Assembly: GCA_947501935.1 (NCBI GenBank)
Contig: CANMXU010000021.1
Location: 1-64,000, forward strand
Length of the DNA stretch: 64,000 nucleotides
Source of the DNA: an uncultured Alteromonadaceae bacterium
Lineage (GTDB): Bacteria > Pseudomonadota > Gammaproteobacteria > Enterobacterales > Alteromonadaceae
Reading direction: 5' to 3'
Shown here in pieces: positions 44,071 through 53,080 of this stretch (position 1 is the first letter of the stretch; every line of letters begins with the position of its first letter). The notes under the pieces were generated by a model. The model had not been told where the DNA came from and ran no database searches. It worked only from the letters and a program-made list of their open reading frames with translations. The position numbers and the translations under genes are program-made.

Positions 44071-44880
44071 TTAACGAATAAGGCTAAAGCTGGCATTTAC
44101 TTGGGCTGAAATGCTTTTTTTGCCAATGTGAGGAGAGAAATTTTCAGCTGATGAAACCGACATCATCATGCGTGCTGGCACGCCATAGGAAACTTCTTTG
44201 AGGTAAGTTATAGGGCCTAAGATTTGTCCTAATTGTTTTGCCATGGTCTGCGCTTTTTCTTGGGCATTAATAATAGCGGCTGATAATGCTTGTTTATATA
44301 GTGCCTCGGCATTACTAATTGACATATTAAGCGGTGCTACTTTGTTCACACCAATTTTAGTTGCTTGGTCAAGCAATCGCTCATAATTATCAATATCGAC
44401 CAAATGCACCGTTACCACGCGACTTACTTGATAGACTAATTGTTTTTTAGCAATTACTTGTTTGTTATTATGGTTAGTGAGACGGGCATTGTCTTTCACA
44501 GTAACTTTGCTATAAGCACCGCCGGGTAATTTTTCAATTACATCAAGTTGCTCAACTAGCACCTCATTATCGATATAAATTGGTTGAATGCTTATTCTAG
44601 CAGACTCAATAGCTGATTCTGGTATGGCTAAACTCGCAATAGCCTTAACCAAGAGTTTGCTTTTGTGATCAACAATGGCTTTAGCTTTATCAGCACTTTT
44701 TGCTCTTTCAGAAAGAGTGAAATTTGCGGTAAATTTATCAGGAACAGCCAATACTTCAGCTTTACCGGTAACATCAATCCCTATTGGTTGTTGTGCAAAC
44801 GAACTTATTGATATTGTCGCTAGTAAAAATGTACTTATAGACAAAATTGAACCTTGTAGTGATTTTGCTAATAATGTCAT
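44071..44880 (-). CDS. SIMPL-domain exported protein
   Basis: 269 residues from the ATG at 44880, which has AGAGGAAAG upstream. A signal peptide (about 1-29, ending SISSFAQ) is followed by a SIMPL/DUF541 domain: IDVTGKAEVLAVPDKFTANFTL at the start, GVNKVAPLNMSISNAEALYKQALSAAIINAQEKAQTMAKQLGQILGPI in the helix-containing core, and a C-terminal strand VNASFSLI. Members are periplasmic or outer-membrane-associated, and E. coli YggE is linked to oxidative-stress tolerance. No partner gene adjoins. It is separated from msrC by about 87 bp. Confidence 0.87.
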   Translation of the reverse strand: MTLLAKSLQGSILSISTFLLATISISSFAQQPIGIDVTGKAEVLAVPDKFTANFTLSERAKSADKAKAIVDHKSKLLVKAIASLAIPESAIESARISIQPIYIDNEVLVEQLDVIEKLPGGAYSKVTVKDNARLTNHNNKQVIAKKQLVYQVSRVVTVHLVDIDNYERLLDQATKIGVNKVAPLNMSISNAEALYKQALSAAIINAQEKAQTMAKQLGQILGPITYLKEVSYGVPARMMMSVSSAENFSPHIGKKSISAQVNASFSLIR

Positions 44881-45264
44881 AAATTTCTTTCCTCTTTCCA
44901 TTAACTATTGAATATACACCTTAGTTATTCACTTTTCTAATAAAGCAAAAATCAACGAATCATAAAATAATACTTTAAAAAAATTTTCCATAAATGTTAC
45001 GGATTTTTTATTGCTGGCACTCTTTATTACTAGCTAATGCGTTTATTTTTGATATGATTGAACAAAAGTACAACAAAATAACAAGGTAAAAACTGTAACA
45101 TTATGCACCAGCATTAACGTTCAGTAATAAAGCTATTTAATTAAACATAACTCTTTTTACACAATAAGATAAGTAAGTTTATAGTTTTATTTAATACCTT
45201 ATTTAAACCGTGCTTTTTAAGGGTAAAGCAAACTTTACTCATTCAATATTCAAGGACGATTACC
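44881..45264. other. Non-coding promoter region upstream of the b561/EB_dh genes
   Basis: 384 bp, very AT-rich, between the divergent SIMPL gene and the mini-ORF at 45265. No tRNA, terminator or larger ORF was seen. A hairpin-capable stretch TAAAGCAAACTTTA (45224-45237) is near the right end. The promoters are not resolvable by eye. Confidence 0.4.
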
Positions 45265-45300
45265 ATGTTTGGCTGTATACCAAACTGTAATTTAAATTAA
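45265..45300 (+). CDS. Possible 11-residue Cys-containing leader peptide
   Basis: The ORF encodes MFGCIPNCNLN. AAGGA stands eight bases before the ATG, and the stop lies 19 bases before the start of the b561/EB_dh gene. The CxxxC spacing and position directly upstream in the same direction suggest either a regulatory leader or a small functional peptide. A chance ORF cannot be excluded, because a frame this short is common, though the well-placed SD is less so. Confidence 0.35.
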   Translation: MFGCIPNCNLN

Positions 45301-45319
45301 AGATAAGGTTTTTGAATAT

Positions 45320-46906
45320 ATGAAACGAAGTATCGTTTGGGTGTTTATGCACCTATTACTGATTTTCATTGTTATTGCTAATTTGCTTACTGGCTTAAGA
45401 ATAGCTGCAGTCCATCGTCCTCAATTATTAAGCTTATCCCCTCTTCTACCTCAAGGTAGCTTGCATGACATACACCTGCTCGGCGGTGCGTTATTAATTT
45501 CTGTAATTATCAGTTATTTGCTTTATTGGTTTTTATTTAAAAAGCACGTAGAGCAAAAAAGCACGATAAAACAAAGTCGCTATCATCAAGTGATTACTTG
45601 GTTAGGATATTTCAGTTTAAGCGCAATAGCACTCAGCGGTATTAGTATTTATTTTGGCATTTTATTCGGCGCTATTGCCCATAATGTTCATTTTTATGCT
45701 GCACTTATTATTCTGCTTTATATTCCACTTCACGCGGGTGTGTACTTTATTCAATATGGTATTAATGCCCTCAAGCTTATTTTCTTTCCTTCTGGTAAAT
45801 TCCGTAAAACCAGCATCAACTACTCTATTGTTATTATTTTGGCATCAGGTGGTTTGCTTACGTTCTTTAATCAACAAGCCCCCGTTGCATTGATTGTTCA
45901 TGCAATAGAGCTCGGCCAAAAAATAAGTATTGATGGCCAAGCAGATGAAGATTTTTGGCAAAAAATTCCTGAAGTAAAGGTACATACTTTTGGCGGCGTT
46001 AACTTTAATAATGGTAATACTGAGGTTCGTATAAAGGCAGTAGAAAATGGTATAGAAGCTTTTTTCAATATTAGCTGGGATGACCCGAATAAAAGCCTTA
46101 AGCATTTACCTTTAGTGAAAACAACCGATGGCTGGCAAGTCACTCAAGATGGTTTTTATCGCTTTGATGAACAAAGTCATTATGAAGATAAATTTGCCGT
46201 GATCCTTTCTGATAATTGTGCTTTTGGCGCTGCAGCTACTGCGCAGCTTGGGCCAAAACCACTGGCCGATAAACCAGCAAACTGGCACGGCAAAGGTTAT
46301 CACTACACCACAGATAACAGCATTGTTGATTTATGGCATTGGAAAGCCGTTCGAACAAACCGCATGTTGTTAATGGATGATAATTATATTGCCGGCCCCG
46401 CTACTGCTCGTGCTGGCGATAGACGCTATACCGCAGGTTATTATGCTGACGGCAAGAGCTCAGGCGCATATGTTATGAATTGGAAATGGTACAAACAAGA
46501 TAAAATAGTGCCTAAGCGATTATTTAACGTAACAAAAGATAATGACCAATATCAAAACAGTGCTAGCCAAGAACAGCAAGATAAAGCCGATTGGGTAATG
46601 CCATGGTACGATGCTAAAGCTTATGAGGTAGAAGACGACACCTTGCCTGTTGGCACGATTATGCCGTCAGTACTTTATCGTTCAAATAGACTTGAAGGTG
46701 ATCGCGCTAATGTGCGTGCCTTTGGTCGCTGGCACGATGGCCAATGGAATTTAGAGCTGAGCCGTAAATTAAACACCAAATCAAAACACGATGTGGCATT
46801 GGCTGATAATACTTGCCTTTGGGTTGCCGCTTTTGATCGCAGCCAAGTTGCCCATACAAGGCATGCTAGGCCACTACAATTAAACTTTTCGCGAGGTGAC
46901 AACTAA
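45320..46906 (+). CDS. Cytochrome b561-like membrane domain fused to an ethylbenzene-dehydrogenase-type haem-binding domain
   Basis: 528 residues. The N-terminal part has four to five helices (about 5-25, 50-70, 93-113, 123-143 and 170-187). Histidines at HDIHLLGG and HNVHFYAALIILLYIPLHAGVYF could ligate b-type haems. From about 200 to 520 there is an EB_dh/DOMON-like periplasmic domain: IDGQADEDFWQKIPEVKVHTFGGVNFNN, FFNISWDDPNKSLKHLPLVKTTDGW, DLWHWKAVRTNRM, and NRLEGDRANVRAFGRWHDGQWNLELSRKL with ALADNTCLWVAAFD. In known enzymes this domain holds haem b as the gamma subunit of DMSO-reductase-type complexes. No molybdoenzyme is encoded here. The role is probably electron transfer across the membrane with unknown partners. 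The next gene overlaps by one base (TAATG). Confidence 0.82.
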   Translation: MKRSIVWVFMHLLLIFIVIANLLTGLRIAAVHRPQLLSLSPLLPQGSLHDIHLLGGALLISVIISYLLYWFLFKKHVEQKSTIKQSRYHQVITWLGYFSLSAIALSGISIYFGILFGAIAHNVHFYAALIILLYIPLHAGVYFIQYGINALKLIFFPSGKFRKTSINYSIVIILASGGLLTFFNQQAPVALIVHAIELGQKISIDGQADEDFWQKIPEVKVHTFGGVNFNNGNTEVRIKAVENGIEAFFNISWDDPNKSLKHLPLVKTTDGWQVTQDGFYRFDEQSHYEDKFAVILSDNCAFGAAATAQLGPKPLADKPANWHGKGYHYTTDNSIVDLWHWKAVRTNRMLLMDDNYIAGPATARAGDRRYTAGYYADGKSSGAYVMNWKWYKQDKIVPKRLFNVTKDNDQYQNSASQEQQDKADWVMPWYDAKAYEVEDDTLPVGTIMPSVLYRSNRLEGDRANVRAFGRWHDGQWNLELSRKLNTKSKHDVALADNTCLWVAAFDRSQVAHTRHARPLQLNFSRGDN

Positions 46907-48600
46907 TGTTCGTTCGCGCCCTAATTGTAGCAGCTATCGTAGTTGCACCCTTGTACCTTTATATTAATCAAGGAAATATCGAAAACCCAACACCAGTTAC
47001 ATCTCATTGGTTGAAGTTAGATAAAAATGGCCAAGAAATAGCTAACTGGTCAGGACCTTGGTCTTGCGTACTTGATAGAAAAACCGGACTGGTTTGGGAA
47101 GTAAAAACCGACAATGAAGGTATTCATGACGGATATTGGAGTTACTCGTGGTTAGATAACAAAAACAAGGGCGTTGCTAACTGGGGCGATTGTCATTTTG
47201 AAGACGATCGCTGCGATACCCAAGACTTATTACGCCGAGTTCGAAAAGAACAAACTTGTGGATTAGCCAACTGGCGACTGCCTACTGCCGATGAACTATC
47301 AACACTAATTGTTGATTACCAACGCCCAGGAGAGCCTGTAATTGATAGTGGATTTTTCCCACATACCAAGCGAGGCGATTATTGGACCAGCGATGCCAAC
47401 CAGCCATTAACGGGCATATATCGGCACTTAAAAAAAGGCGCTACTGCGGTTAATTTTATTACTGGTGAAAAAGTTGCTACCCCTTATAGAAACGCGGCTT
47501 TTGTCCGTTTAGTTACAAGTGAACAACCCGGAACGTCTACCGCTAAACCAAGGGCTGCGGCTAAAAAGGTAAAACCTAAAAAATCAAATAAAAGAAGAAA
47601 AAAAGAAGCGATAACGCTAACCAATAATACTACCCAAAGAAATAACGAAAAGCCGGTATTAAATGCCGATGCATCGCTTGAAGTTGTTAAAGATACCTTT
47701 ATCGCCTCAAAGCTACCGGTAGATAATTTCAATGGTCATATTGAGCAACTAACTGCTGATGGCAAAGACAACAAACACGGCGAGTCAAACATACTTATGG
47801 CATGGGATGTTAGTGATATAAAAGCCTGCAACATTGTTACTAGCGCCAGCGTAAATATTGAAGTCACTAATCGCTCTGATGGTAGCTTTGAAATTTTTAG
47901 TGGTTTAAATGCTTGGCGAGAAGATAAAGTTACCTGGAATAATTTACCCGGCAGCGCGCAAAAAGACCTACTGATGGCCACTTTTATACCTGATATTAAG
48001 GGTTATAGAAGTGTTAAATTATCGAAGCAAGGCATCGCCGTTATTCAAGGCTGGCTTGAAGGTAAAACCAATAACGGCATTATCATAGTACCTTTAAACA
48101 CCCGAGATGGTATTGATATTGAAGACCGTGAACTAGGTAAACCTGCTACCTTAGCCTTAATGCTTAACGACCAAAACTGTATACCTGCCGAAGAAGAAAA
48201 AACACTAACAATCAGTAATGGCAGTTTTGAGTCTGGTACAACACCGTGGAAATTCTTCCAATCTCAGCGGGTTAACAATAATGCTTTTAGTGGTGATTAT
48301 GCAGCAAGGATCCCTGAAGGTGCTGATGTATCGATTGTGCTCAATCATTTAAAACCTAATACCCGCTATAAAGTAAGCGCTCAGCTAAAAACCACAGGTA
48401 AAATTCAACTCTACGTTAGAAATTATGGCGATGACAAAATAAAAAATGGTTCAAGCAGTAAAACTTACCGACCTAAAGCGCTAACTTTTACCACCGGAAA
48501 TACATACTCCTCTGCTGAGGTATACATTTATGGTGTCAGTGGCGTTGGTTATGCAGACAAGATTACCATTATTGAACAACCAGCTGAAATTCCTCATTAA
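46906..48600 (+). CDS. Membrane-anchored Lcl (DUF1566)-DNRLRE-carbohydrate-binding-like protein
   Basis: 564 residues. Its ATG overlaps the stop of the preceding gene, so translation is coupled. An N-terminal helix (about 4-20) anchors or exports it. The Lcl/DUF1566 domain (about 45-205) has TGLVWEVK, a Cys pair region (GDCHFEDDRCDTQD), GLANWRLPTADELSTLI and GDYWTSD. A strongly basic linker (about 213-245, with KKVKPKKSNKRRKK) precedes a DNRLRE-type domain (about 255-405: SLEVVKDTFIAS, HGESNILMAWDVSDI, VTWNNLP, GIIIVPLNTRDGI). It ends with a carbohydrate-binding-module-like jelly roll (about 420-560: SFESGTTPWKFF, LKPNTRYKVSAQLKTTG). This is an envelope or extracellular adhesion-type protein, but its coupling to a haem protein is unexplained. 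Confidence 0.78.
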   Translation: MFVRALIVAAIVVAPLYLYINQGNIENPTPVTSHWLKLDKNGQEIANWSGPWSCVLDRKTGLVWEVKTDNEGIHDGYWSYSWLDNKNKGVANWGDCHFEDDRCDTQDLLRRVRKEQTCGLANWRLPTADELSTLIVDYQRPGEPVIDSGFFPHTKRGDYWTSDANQPLTGIYRHLKKGATAVNFITGEKVATPYRNAAFVRLVTSEQPGTSTAKPRAAAKKVKPKKSNKRRKKEAITLTNNTTQRNNEKPVLNADASLEVVKDTFIASKLPVDNFNGHIEQLTADGKDNKHGESNILMAWDVSDIKACNIVTSASVNIEVTNRSDGSFEIFSGLNAWREDKVTWNNLPGSAQKDLLMATFIPDIKGYRSVKLSKQGIAVIQGWLEGKTNNGIIIVPLNTRDGIDIEDRELGKPATLALMLNDQNCIPAEEEKTLTISNGSFESGTTPWKFFQSQRVNNNAFSGDYAARIPEGADVSIVLNHLKPNTRYKVSAQLKTTGKIQLYVRNYGDDKIKNGSSSKTYRPKALTFTTGNTYSSAEVYIYGVSGVGYADKITIIEQPAEIPH

Positions 48601-48698
48601 ACGTCAGCTATATACGTTATTGCCCAAGCAATTAGGCTAAAGGACTAGCCTTTGATTTTATCAAAAAACGGTAGCTATATATCGAACAGTCCAATGTT

Positions 48699-48731
48699 GT
48701 TTTAGTGCTAAATAACCAACAGCGCTAAAAC
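48699..48731 (+). promoter_or_regulatory. Stem-loop upstream of the InlB-repeat lipoprotein gene
   Basis: GTTTTAGTGCT (48699-48709) and AGCGCTAAAAC (48721-48731) pair over 11 positions with one G-U, around an 11-base loop. It is 50 bp before the lipoprotein start. It may be a regulatory structure or a weak terminator of the preceding pair. A smaller hairpin AGGCTA/TAGCCT lies near 48631-48652. Confidence 0.45.
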
Positions 48732-48780
48732 AAAATTTATTCAAATAAAAATTAAATATAAAAATAATTAGGATCTTATT

Positions 48781-50478
48781 ATGATGAAAAAACAGCTATT
48801 TTCTGCTTATCTTATTCTACTGCTAAGTGCATGTGGCGGCGGTGGAGATGCCGAAAATAAAGAGCAACCTACCCCAACTCTGAGCCAATACACACTAAGC
48901 ATCACTAGTGCCTCTGGCGCTGTCACCTCAAATCCTGCTGGTATTAATTGTGGCAGTTCATGTGCAATGGATTTTGAAGAAAACACTTCGGTTACTTTAA
49001 CAGCTGTGCCAGAGACTGGTTATGAGTTTTCAAGTTGGAGTGGTGATTGTAGCGGAGCTGATACTTGCTCTGTAGCCATGACTGCAGCAAAAAATGTCAC
49101 GGCAACTTTTACTGAAATTGTAGAAGTGACTCAATTTGAATTATCTGTTACTTCAGCAAACGGTACAGTAAGTTCAACGCCTGCAGGTATTGATTGCGGT
49201 AGTGATTGTAGTGAAAGTTATGATGAAGATACTGAAGTAACTTTAACGCAAGCTGCTGCTAGTGGTTATGAATTTTCAGCATGGACTGGTGCTTGTACAG
49301 GTTCTACAACTTGTTCAGTAACTATGGACGCTGCAAAAAATGTTACCGCAACTTTTACTGAAATAGTTGTAACTCCTCCTACTGAATATACCTTAACAGT
49401 GGTTTCAGCAAACGGTACAGTAAGTTCAACGCCTGCAGGCATTGACTGTGGTAGCGATTGTAGCGAAAGTTATGCTGAAGATACCGTTGTAGCTTTAACA
49501 CAAACAGCTGCTAGCGGTTATGAATTTTCAGCATGGACTGGTGCTTGTACAGGTTCTACAACTTGTTCAGTAACTATGGACGCTGCAAAAAATGTTACCG
49601 CAACTTTTACTGAAGTTGTTGCTTCAACGGTGTTTGTAGAGAACTATACTGTTGTGCTTAAAGAACCAACGGTTTTACCAAAAATTGGCGGTAATGCATC
49701 AGGGGTTCTTTGGCACCCTGTGCTAGAGCAATATCTAGTAGTAAAAAATGAAGCATCGAAATTTTGGCGATACGACAGTGAGTTTGAATCTAAGAGTAAG
49801 GTTAGTGTCGTTAATACGCAAGATGATGCGAATTCAGATATTGATGAAGATACTGAAGGCTTAGCTTATATTGGTGATAGCAAAATAGTCGTTGTTACTG
49901 AAGAAAATTATGCCCATATCTTCACAATTGGTGCAGATAATCTTCCTTTACCAAATACTTACGCTACAGTACCTAGCTTTCAATTATTAGCACCTCCTAG
50001 CACATCAAATAAAGGCTTTGAAGGTGTTGCTGTAAGACTTGCAACAGACGATGAACCTGCCCGAATCTATGCTTGTCAAGAAGGGACTACACCACCAGAT
50101 AATGATGTCGCGATGAAAGTTGTATATTTTGATTTACCAGTAACTACTCCAACAACACTATTATCATATGCAGATAGCTCATTAACAGTAGAGGAACCAT
50201 TTGATGCTGATGCGCTTTTTGCTAGCTATATTGATGATTGTGCAGGTATGACTTACGATGCTCGCACTGGCCACTTACTGATTTTAAGTGAACAAAGCTC
50301 CAAAATATTACAAGTATCACCAGAAGATGGCCATGTTCACTCATGGTTATCCTTAAGTGGTGTAACTCCTCCAACTGATAAAAGACTACAGTTTGAAGGT
50401 ATTACTTTAGGGCCAAACAATGAGATCGTACTTGTAAGTGAACAAGACTGGGTATATGTTTTACAACAACCTGAATAA
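48781..50478 (+). CDS. Lipoprotein with three InlB-type repeats and an SdiA-regulated-like beta-propeller domain
   Basis: 565 residues. The signal peptide ends in the lipobox LLLSAC, so the protein is lipid-anchored. Three repeats of about 75-80 residues follow (about 38-118, 119-200 and 203-285). Each has the divergent InlB B-repeat pattern Y/FxL, SANGTVSSTPAGIDCGSDC, VTLTA, GYEFSxWxGxCxG and MxAxKxVTATFTE with paired cysteines. The C-terminal part (about 290-565) resembles the SdiA-regulated/YjiK family: GVLWHPVLEQYLVVKNEASKFWRYD, DIDEDTEGLAYIGDSKIVVVTEE, KGFEGVAVR, and GMTYDARTGHLLILSEQSSKILQ. The repeats probably act as a stalk presenting the propeller at the cell surface. Repeats 2 and 3 are nearly identical in DNA, hence a recent duplication. 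Confidence 0.85.
   Translation: MMKKQLFSAYLILLLSACGGGGDAENKEQPTPTLSQYTLSITSASGAVTSNPAGINCGSSCAMDFEENTSVTLTAVPETGYEFSSWSGDCSGADTCSVAMTAAKNVTATFTEIVEVTQFELSVTSANGTVSSTPAGIDCGSDCSESYDEDTEVTLTQAAASGYEFSAWTGACTGSTTCSVTMDAAKNVTATFTEIVVTPPTEYTLTVVSANGTVSSTPAGIDCGSDCSESYAEDTVVALTQTAASGYEFSAWTGACTGSTTCSVTMDAAKNVTATFTEVVASTVFVENYTVVLKEPTVLPKIGGNASGVLWHPVLEQYLVVKNEASKFWRYDSEFESKSKVSVVNTQDDANSDIDEDTEGLAYIGDSKIVVVTEENYAHIFTIGADNLPLPNTYATVPSFQLLAPPSTSNKGFEGVAVRLATDDEPARIYACQEGTTPPDNDVAMKVVYFDLPVTTPTTLLSYADSSLTVEEPFDADALFASYIDDCAGMTYDARTGHLLILSEQSSKILQVSPEDGHVHSWLSLSGVTPPTDKRLQFEGITLGPNNEIVLVSEQDWVYVLQQPE
49153..49614 (+). repeat. Two near-identical 252-bp units inside the InlB-repeat lipoprotein gene
   Basis: The units start at about 49153 and 49405. 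Their last 99 bases are identical (49264-49362 equals 49516-49614), while the earlier part differs at scattered, mostly silent, positions. The period of 252 bp is 84 codons. The pattern fits unequal crossing-over or gene conversion that homogenises the repeats. Confidence 0.92.
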
Positions 50479-50516
50479 TTTAAATAATTAGCTTCCCCCC
50501 TTAAGTTAATTCTTAT

Positions 50517-50546
50517 AAAAAAGAGCCGGAATCGGCTCTTTTTCTT
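50517..50546. terminator. Bidirectional terminator between the InlB-repeat lipoprotein gene and yceH
   Basis: AAGAGCCG-GAAT-CGGCTCTT with flanking A and T runs (50517-50546). Convergent genes end on both sides. Confidence 0.9.
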
Positions 50547-50621
50547 TTCTAAACTAACTGCATGCCTATAACACTGAAGCCAACATTTATTGGACTAAAT
50601 TCTGCTTTGCTAATTTAGTCA

Positions 50622-51260
50622 TTAACTCAACAAGCTTTCCATTTGCTCAGTTAACTGAGCGACTTGCTGCTCTAACTTGTCAATCCGAGCAAGTAACTCA
50701 TCATCTGTTTTTTCAGCAGGTATATTTACCGCAACACTTGGGTTTTGACTAACCTCACCTGAAAATAAATGTGCGTAACGTGACTCTCTTTTGCCTGGCT
50801 CACGTTCTAATTTCATCACATACGCGTTTCCACCTAAATTGTGTAATTCAGTCAAAGCAGACTCAACTTCAGTAACATTAGCAAAGTCGGCTAAGCGATT
50901 ACTGCGGGTTCTTAGCTCCCCCGGTGTTTGTGGGCCACGTAAAAATAACAAGCATATTATCGCCCTTTGCTGAGGTGTAAATTGCACACTGCCAAATTCG
51001 GTATTACAAAAACGATGATGATACTTTGCTACTCTGCCACCAAAAGCACCTTCATCGCTAAGCAAATTCATTTCGCTAAGTTCGTCAACCACCACCTGAA
51101 CTTCTGTTTCGGATAATGACATTACTGGTTCGCGGTTACTTTTTTGGTTACACGCATTGGTTAAGCTATTTAATGACAAAGGGTATTGTTCTGGCGTGGT
51201 AATTTCTTTTTCTAACATCACGCCGATAACACGACATTGTAAAGCGGATAAATGATTCAT
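50622..51260 (-). CDS. yceH: YceH family (UPF0502) winged-helix protein
   Basis: 212 residues. The YceH/DUF480 signature is complete: LSALQCRVIGVMLEKEITTPEQYPLSLNSLTNACNQKSNREPVM (about 4-47), then FTPQQRAIICLLFLRGPQTPGELRTRSNRLADF in the second winged-helix domain, and a short C-terminal coiled coil (LLARIDKLEQQVAQLTEQME). It consists of two tandem winged helices, so nucleic-acid binding is expected, but its function is not established. It is convergent with the InlB-repeat lipoprotein gene and divergent from the DUF1501 gene. Confidence 0.93.
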   Translation of the reverse strand: MNHLSALQCRVIGVMLEKEITTPEQYPLSLNSLTNACNQKSNREPVMSLSETEVQVVVDELSEMNLLSDEGAFGGRVAKYHHRFCNTEFGSVQFTPQQRAIICLLFLRGPQTPGELRTRSNRLADFANVTEVESALTELHNLGGNAYVMKLEREPGKRESRYAHLFSGEVSQNPSVAVNIPAEKTDDELLARIDKLEQQVAQLTEQMESLLS

Positions 51261-51616
51261 ACGGAAAAACTCAATAACAATTTGCGGTGAACAAATAATA
51301 ACGTAAAGCCAACACTTTTGACGACTTAAATTTAATTAACACCTACTTATTTAATTTTTAAAACAAGGATATAGCTGAGTGTTAGTTTCTATCCTAATAC
51401 AAATATTTAACAGCTTACTTTTCAATAAAGCATCATTGTATTAAAAATTGCCATAATGATTATTTTGTCATCACAAAAACATATGATATATATGACATTG
51501 ACGCAAAAACAATCACAAACAAGGCAACATATAAAAACACAGTATTAATTAACGCAGCTTTAACTGTTTTCTGGTGAACCACCGCTCAACCAAGTGTAAA
51601 AGTAAGGTTTAATACA
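51261..51616. other. Intergenic region between divergent yceH and the DUF1501 gene
   Basis: 356 bp, AT-rich, with no ORF supported. A short palindromic run CATATGATATATATG lies at 51479-51493. Promoter elements could not be assigned with confidence. Confidence 0.4.
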
Positions 51617-53080
51617 ATGAAAAATAATAACAACCAATTATCACGTAGACGTTTTTTAAAACGTTCTTCTTATTTAACTTTAGGCAGCGCAAGCCTTGCC
51701 AATTCAATAGGCCTAGCTGGCTTAGTTAATAGCTCAAATAGCATCGCCGCAACGGATGATTACAAAGCATTAGTTTTTGTTTTTCTCGCGGGTGGCAACG
51801 ACTCATTTAATATGGTCGCGCCTAAATCAACAGGTAATTTAAGAACGAATTACGAACAAGGCAGGCGCTCGGTCGCCTTAGCCGCAGATGAACTACATAG
51901 CATTAATTTAACAAAAAATGCCCTTATATTTGGCGGGGAAGAATACAACGGCTTTGGCATGCACCCCGCTTGTGGGCATATGGCTGAGATGTTTAACAAC
52001 CAAGAATTATCAGTGCTGTGCAATATTGGCAATATTACGGTGCCAACTACGCGCGAGCAGTTTTTAGACAAAAGTGTTGAATTACCGCCACAATTATTTT
52101 CACATTCCGATCAACAAAGGCAATTTCAAAGTGATCCTGGAAGCAAATTTACTTTTGGTTGGGGCGGAAGAATGGCCGAGCTTAGTGAAAACTATAATAC
52201 AGGCACTGTGTCACCGTTAATCTCGGTTTCAGGTTTAAACTCTTTTCAAGTCAGCAAAAATAGTATTATTAATCCGTATGTTATGAGTACAGATGGCCTA
52301 ACCAAGCTTGATGGTTTTACTGGCGATCGACAAACCATGGTTGAAAATGCTATGAATGGCGTAGTTGATAATGACCATTTAATGATTCAGAAATATCGCG
52401 ATGTTTTCAGCTCCGCTAGAAATGCTCAAACCATTATAGGGAATGCCTTTACCCAAGCTGATACCAACAATGTTGATTACGACACAATTTTCACGGCTGC
52501 CGATGCCAACAATACCAAAACCTCACGCAGGTTAAAAACTGTCGCTAAAATGATCGCAGGCCGAAGCTCCACTGGCAATAATCGACCAGTATTTTTTGTG
52601 CAAATGAACGGCTTTGATACCCATCAAAACTTATTAATCGATCATAACGATTTAATGACGGAATTAAATGCCGCACTAAAAGGCTTTCGCGACGCCTTAA
52701 CCGCTCAAGGCGATTTTGATAAAGTATTGACCTTTGTTGGCTCTGAGTTTGGCCGTACTTTCACTCCCAATGGTGATAGCGCAGACAGTGGTACTGATCA
52801 CGCTTGGGGCGGTCATGGCTTAGTTATGGGCGGTATGATCAATGGCGGAGAGTTTTTTGGCACCCACCCTGACCTGAAACTTGAACAAGGCCTTGATGCC
52901 AGTACCGGGCGTGGTCGTTGGGTTCCAACCACGGCAACCACTCAATGTGCTGCTGTAATGGCTAATTGGTTTGGTATAAGTGAAAATGACTTATCAAAAC
53001 TATTCCCGTCTTATGAAAACTTTCCTAGTCCTTTTGAGGCCTCAGAAAACTTAGCCTTTATTAAAGGAGAGTCGCTATGA
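51617..53080 (+). CDS. DUF1501 protein with Tat signal
   Basis: 487 residues. The N-terminus carries a twin-arginine motif (SRRRFLKRSSYLTLG) and hydrophobic region, so it is exported folded. The body is a DUF1501 domain related to the alkaline phosphatase/sulfatase fold: YKALVFVFLAGGNDSFNMVAP at the start, NRPVFFVQMNGFDTHQNLLIDH in the middle, and FVGSEFGRTFTPNG with GTDHAWGGHGLVMGG near the C-terminus. The conserved Asp, His and Glu residues could bind metal, but no activity is proven for the family. It overlaps the following DUF1800 gene by four bases (ATGA). This pairing is common, and the two products probably act together in the periplasm or outside the cell. Confidence 0.9.
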   Translation: MKNNNNQLSRRRFLKRSSYLTLGSASLANSIGLAGLVNSSNSIAATDDYKALVFVFLAGGNDSFNMVAPKSTGNLRTNYEQGRRSVALAADELHSINLTKNALIFGGEEYNGFGMHPACGHMAEMFNNQELSVLCNIGNITVPTTREQFLDKSVELPPQLFSHSDQQRQFQSDPGSKFTFGWGGRMAELSENYNTGTVSPLISVSGLNSFQVSKNSIINPYVMSTDGLTKLDGFTGDRQTMVENAMNGVVDNDHLMIQKYRDVFSSARNAQTIIGNAFTQADTNNVDYDTIFTAADANNTKTSRRLKTVAKMIAGRSSTGNNRPVFFVQMNGFDTHQNLLIDHNDLMTELNAALKGFRDALTAQGDFDKVLTFVGSEFGRTFTPNGDSADSGTDHAWGGHGLVMGGMINGGEFFGTHPDLKLEQGLDASTGRGRWVPTTATTQCAAVMANWFGISENDLSKLFPSYENFPSPFEASENLAFIKGESL

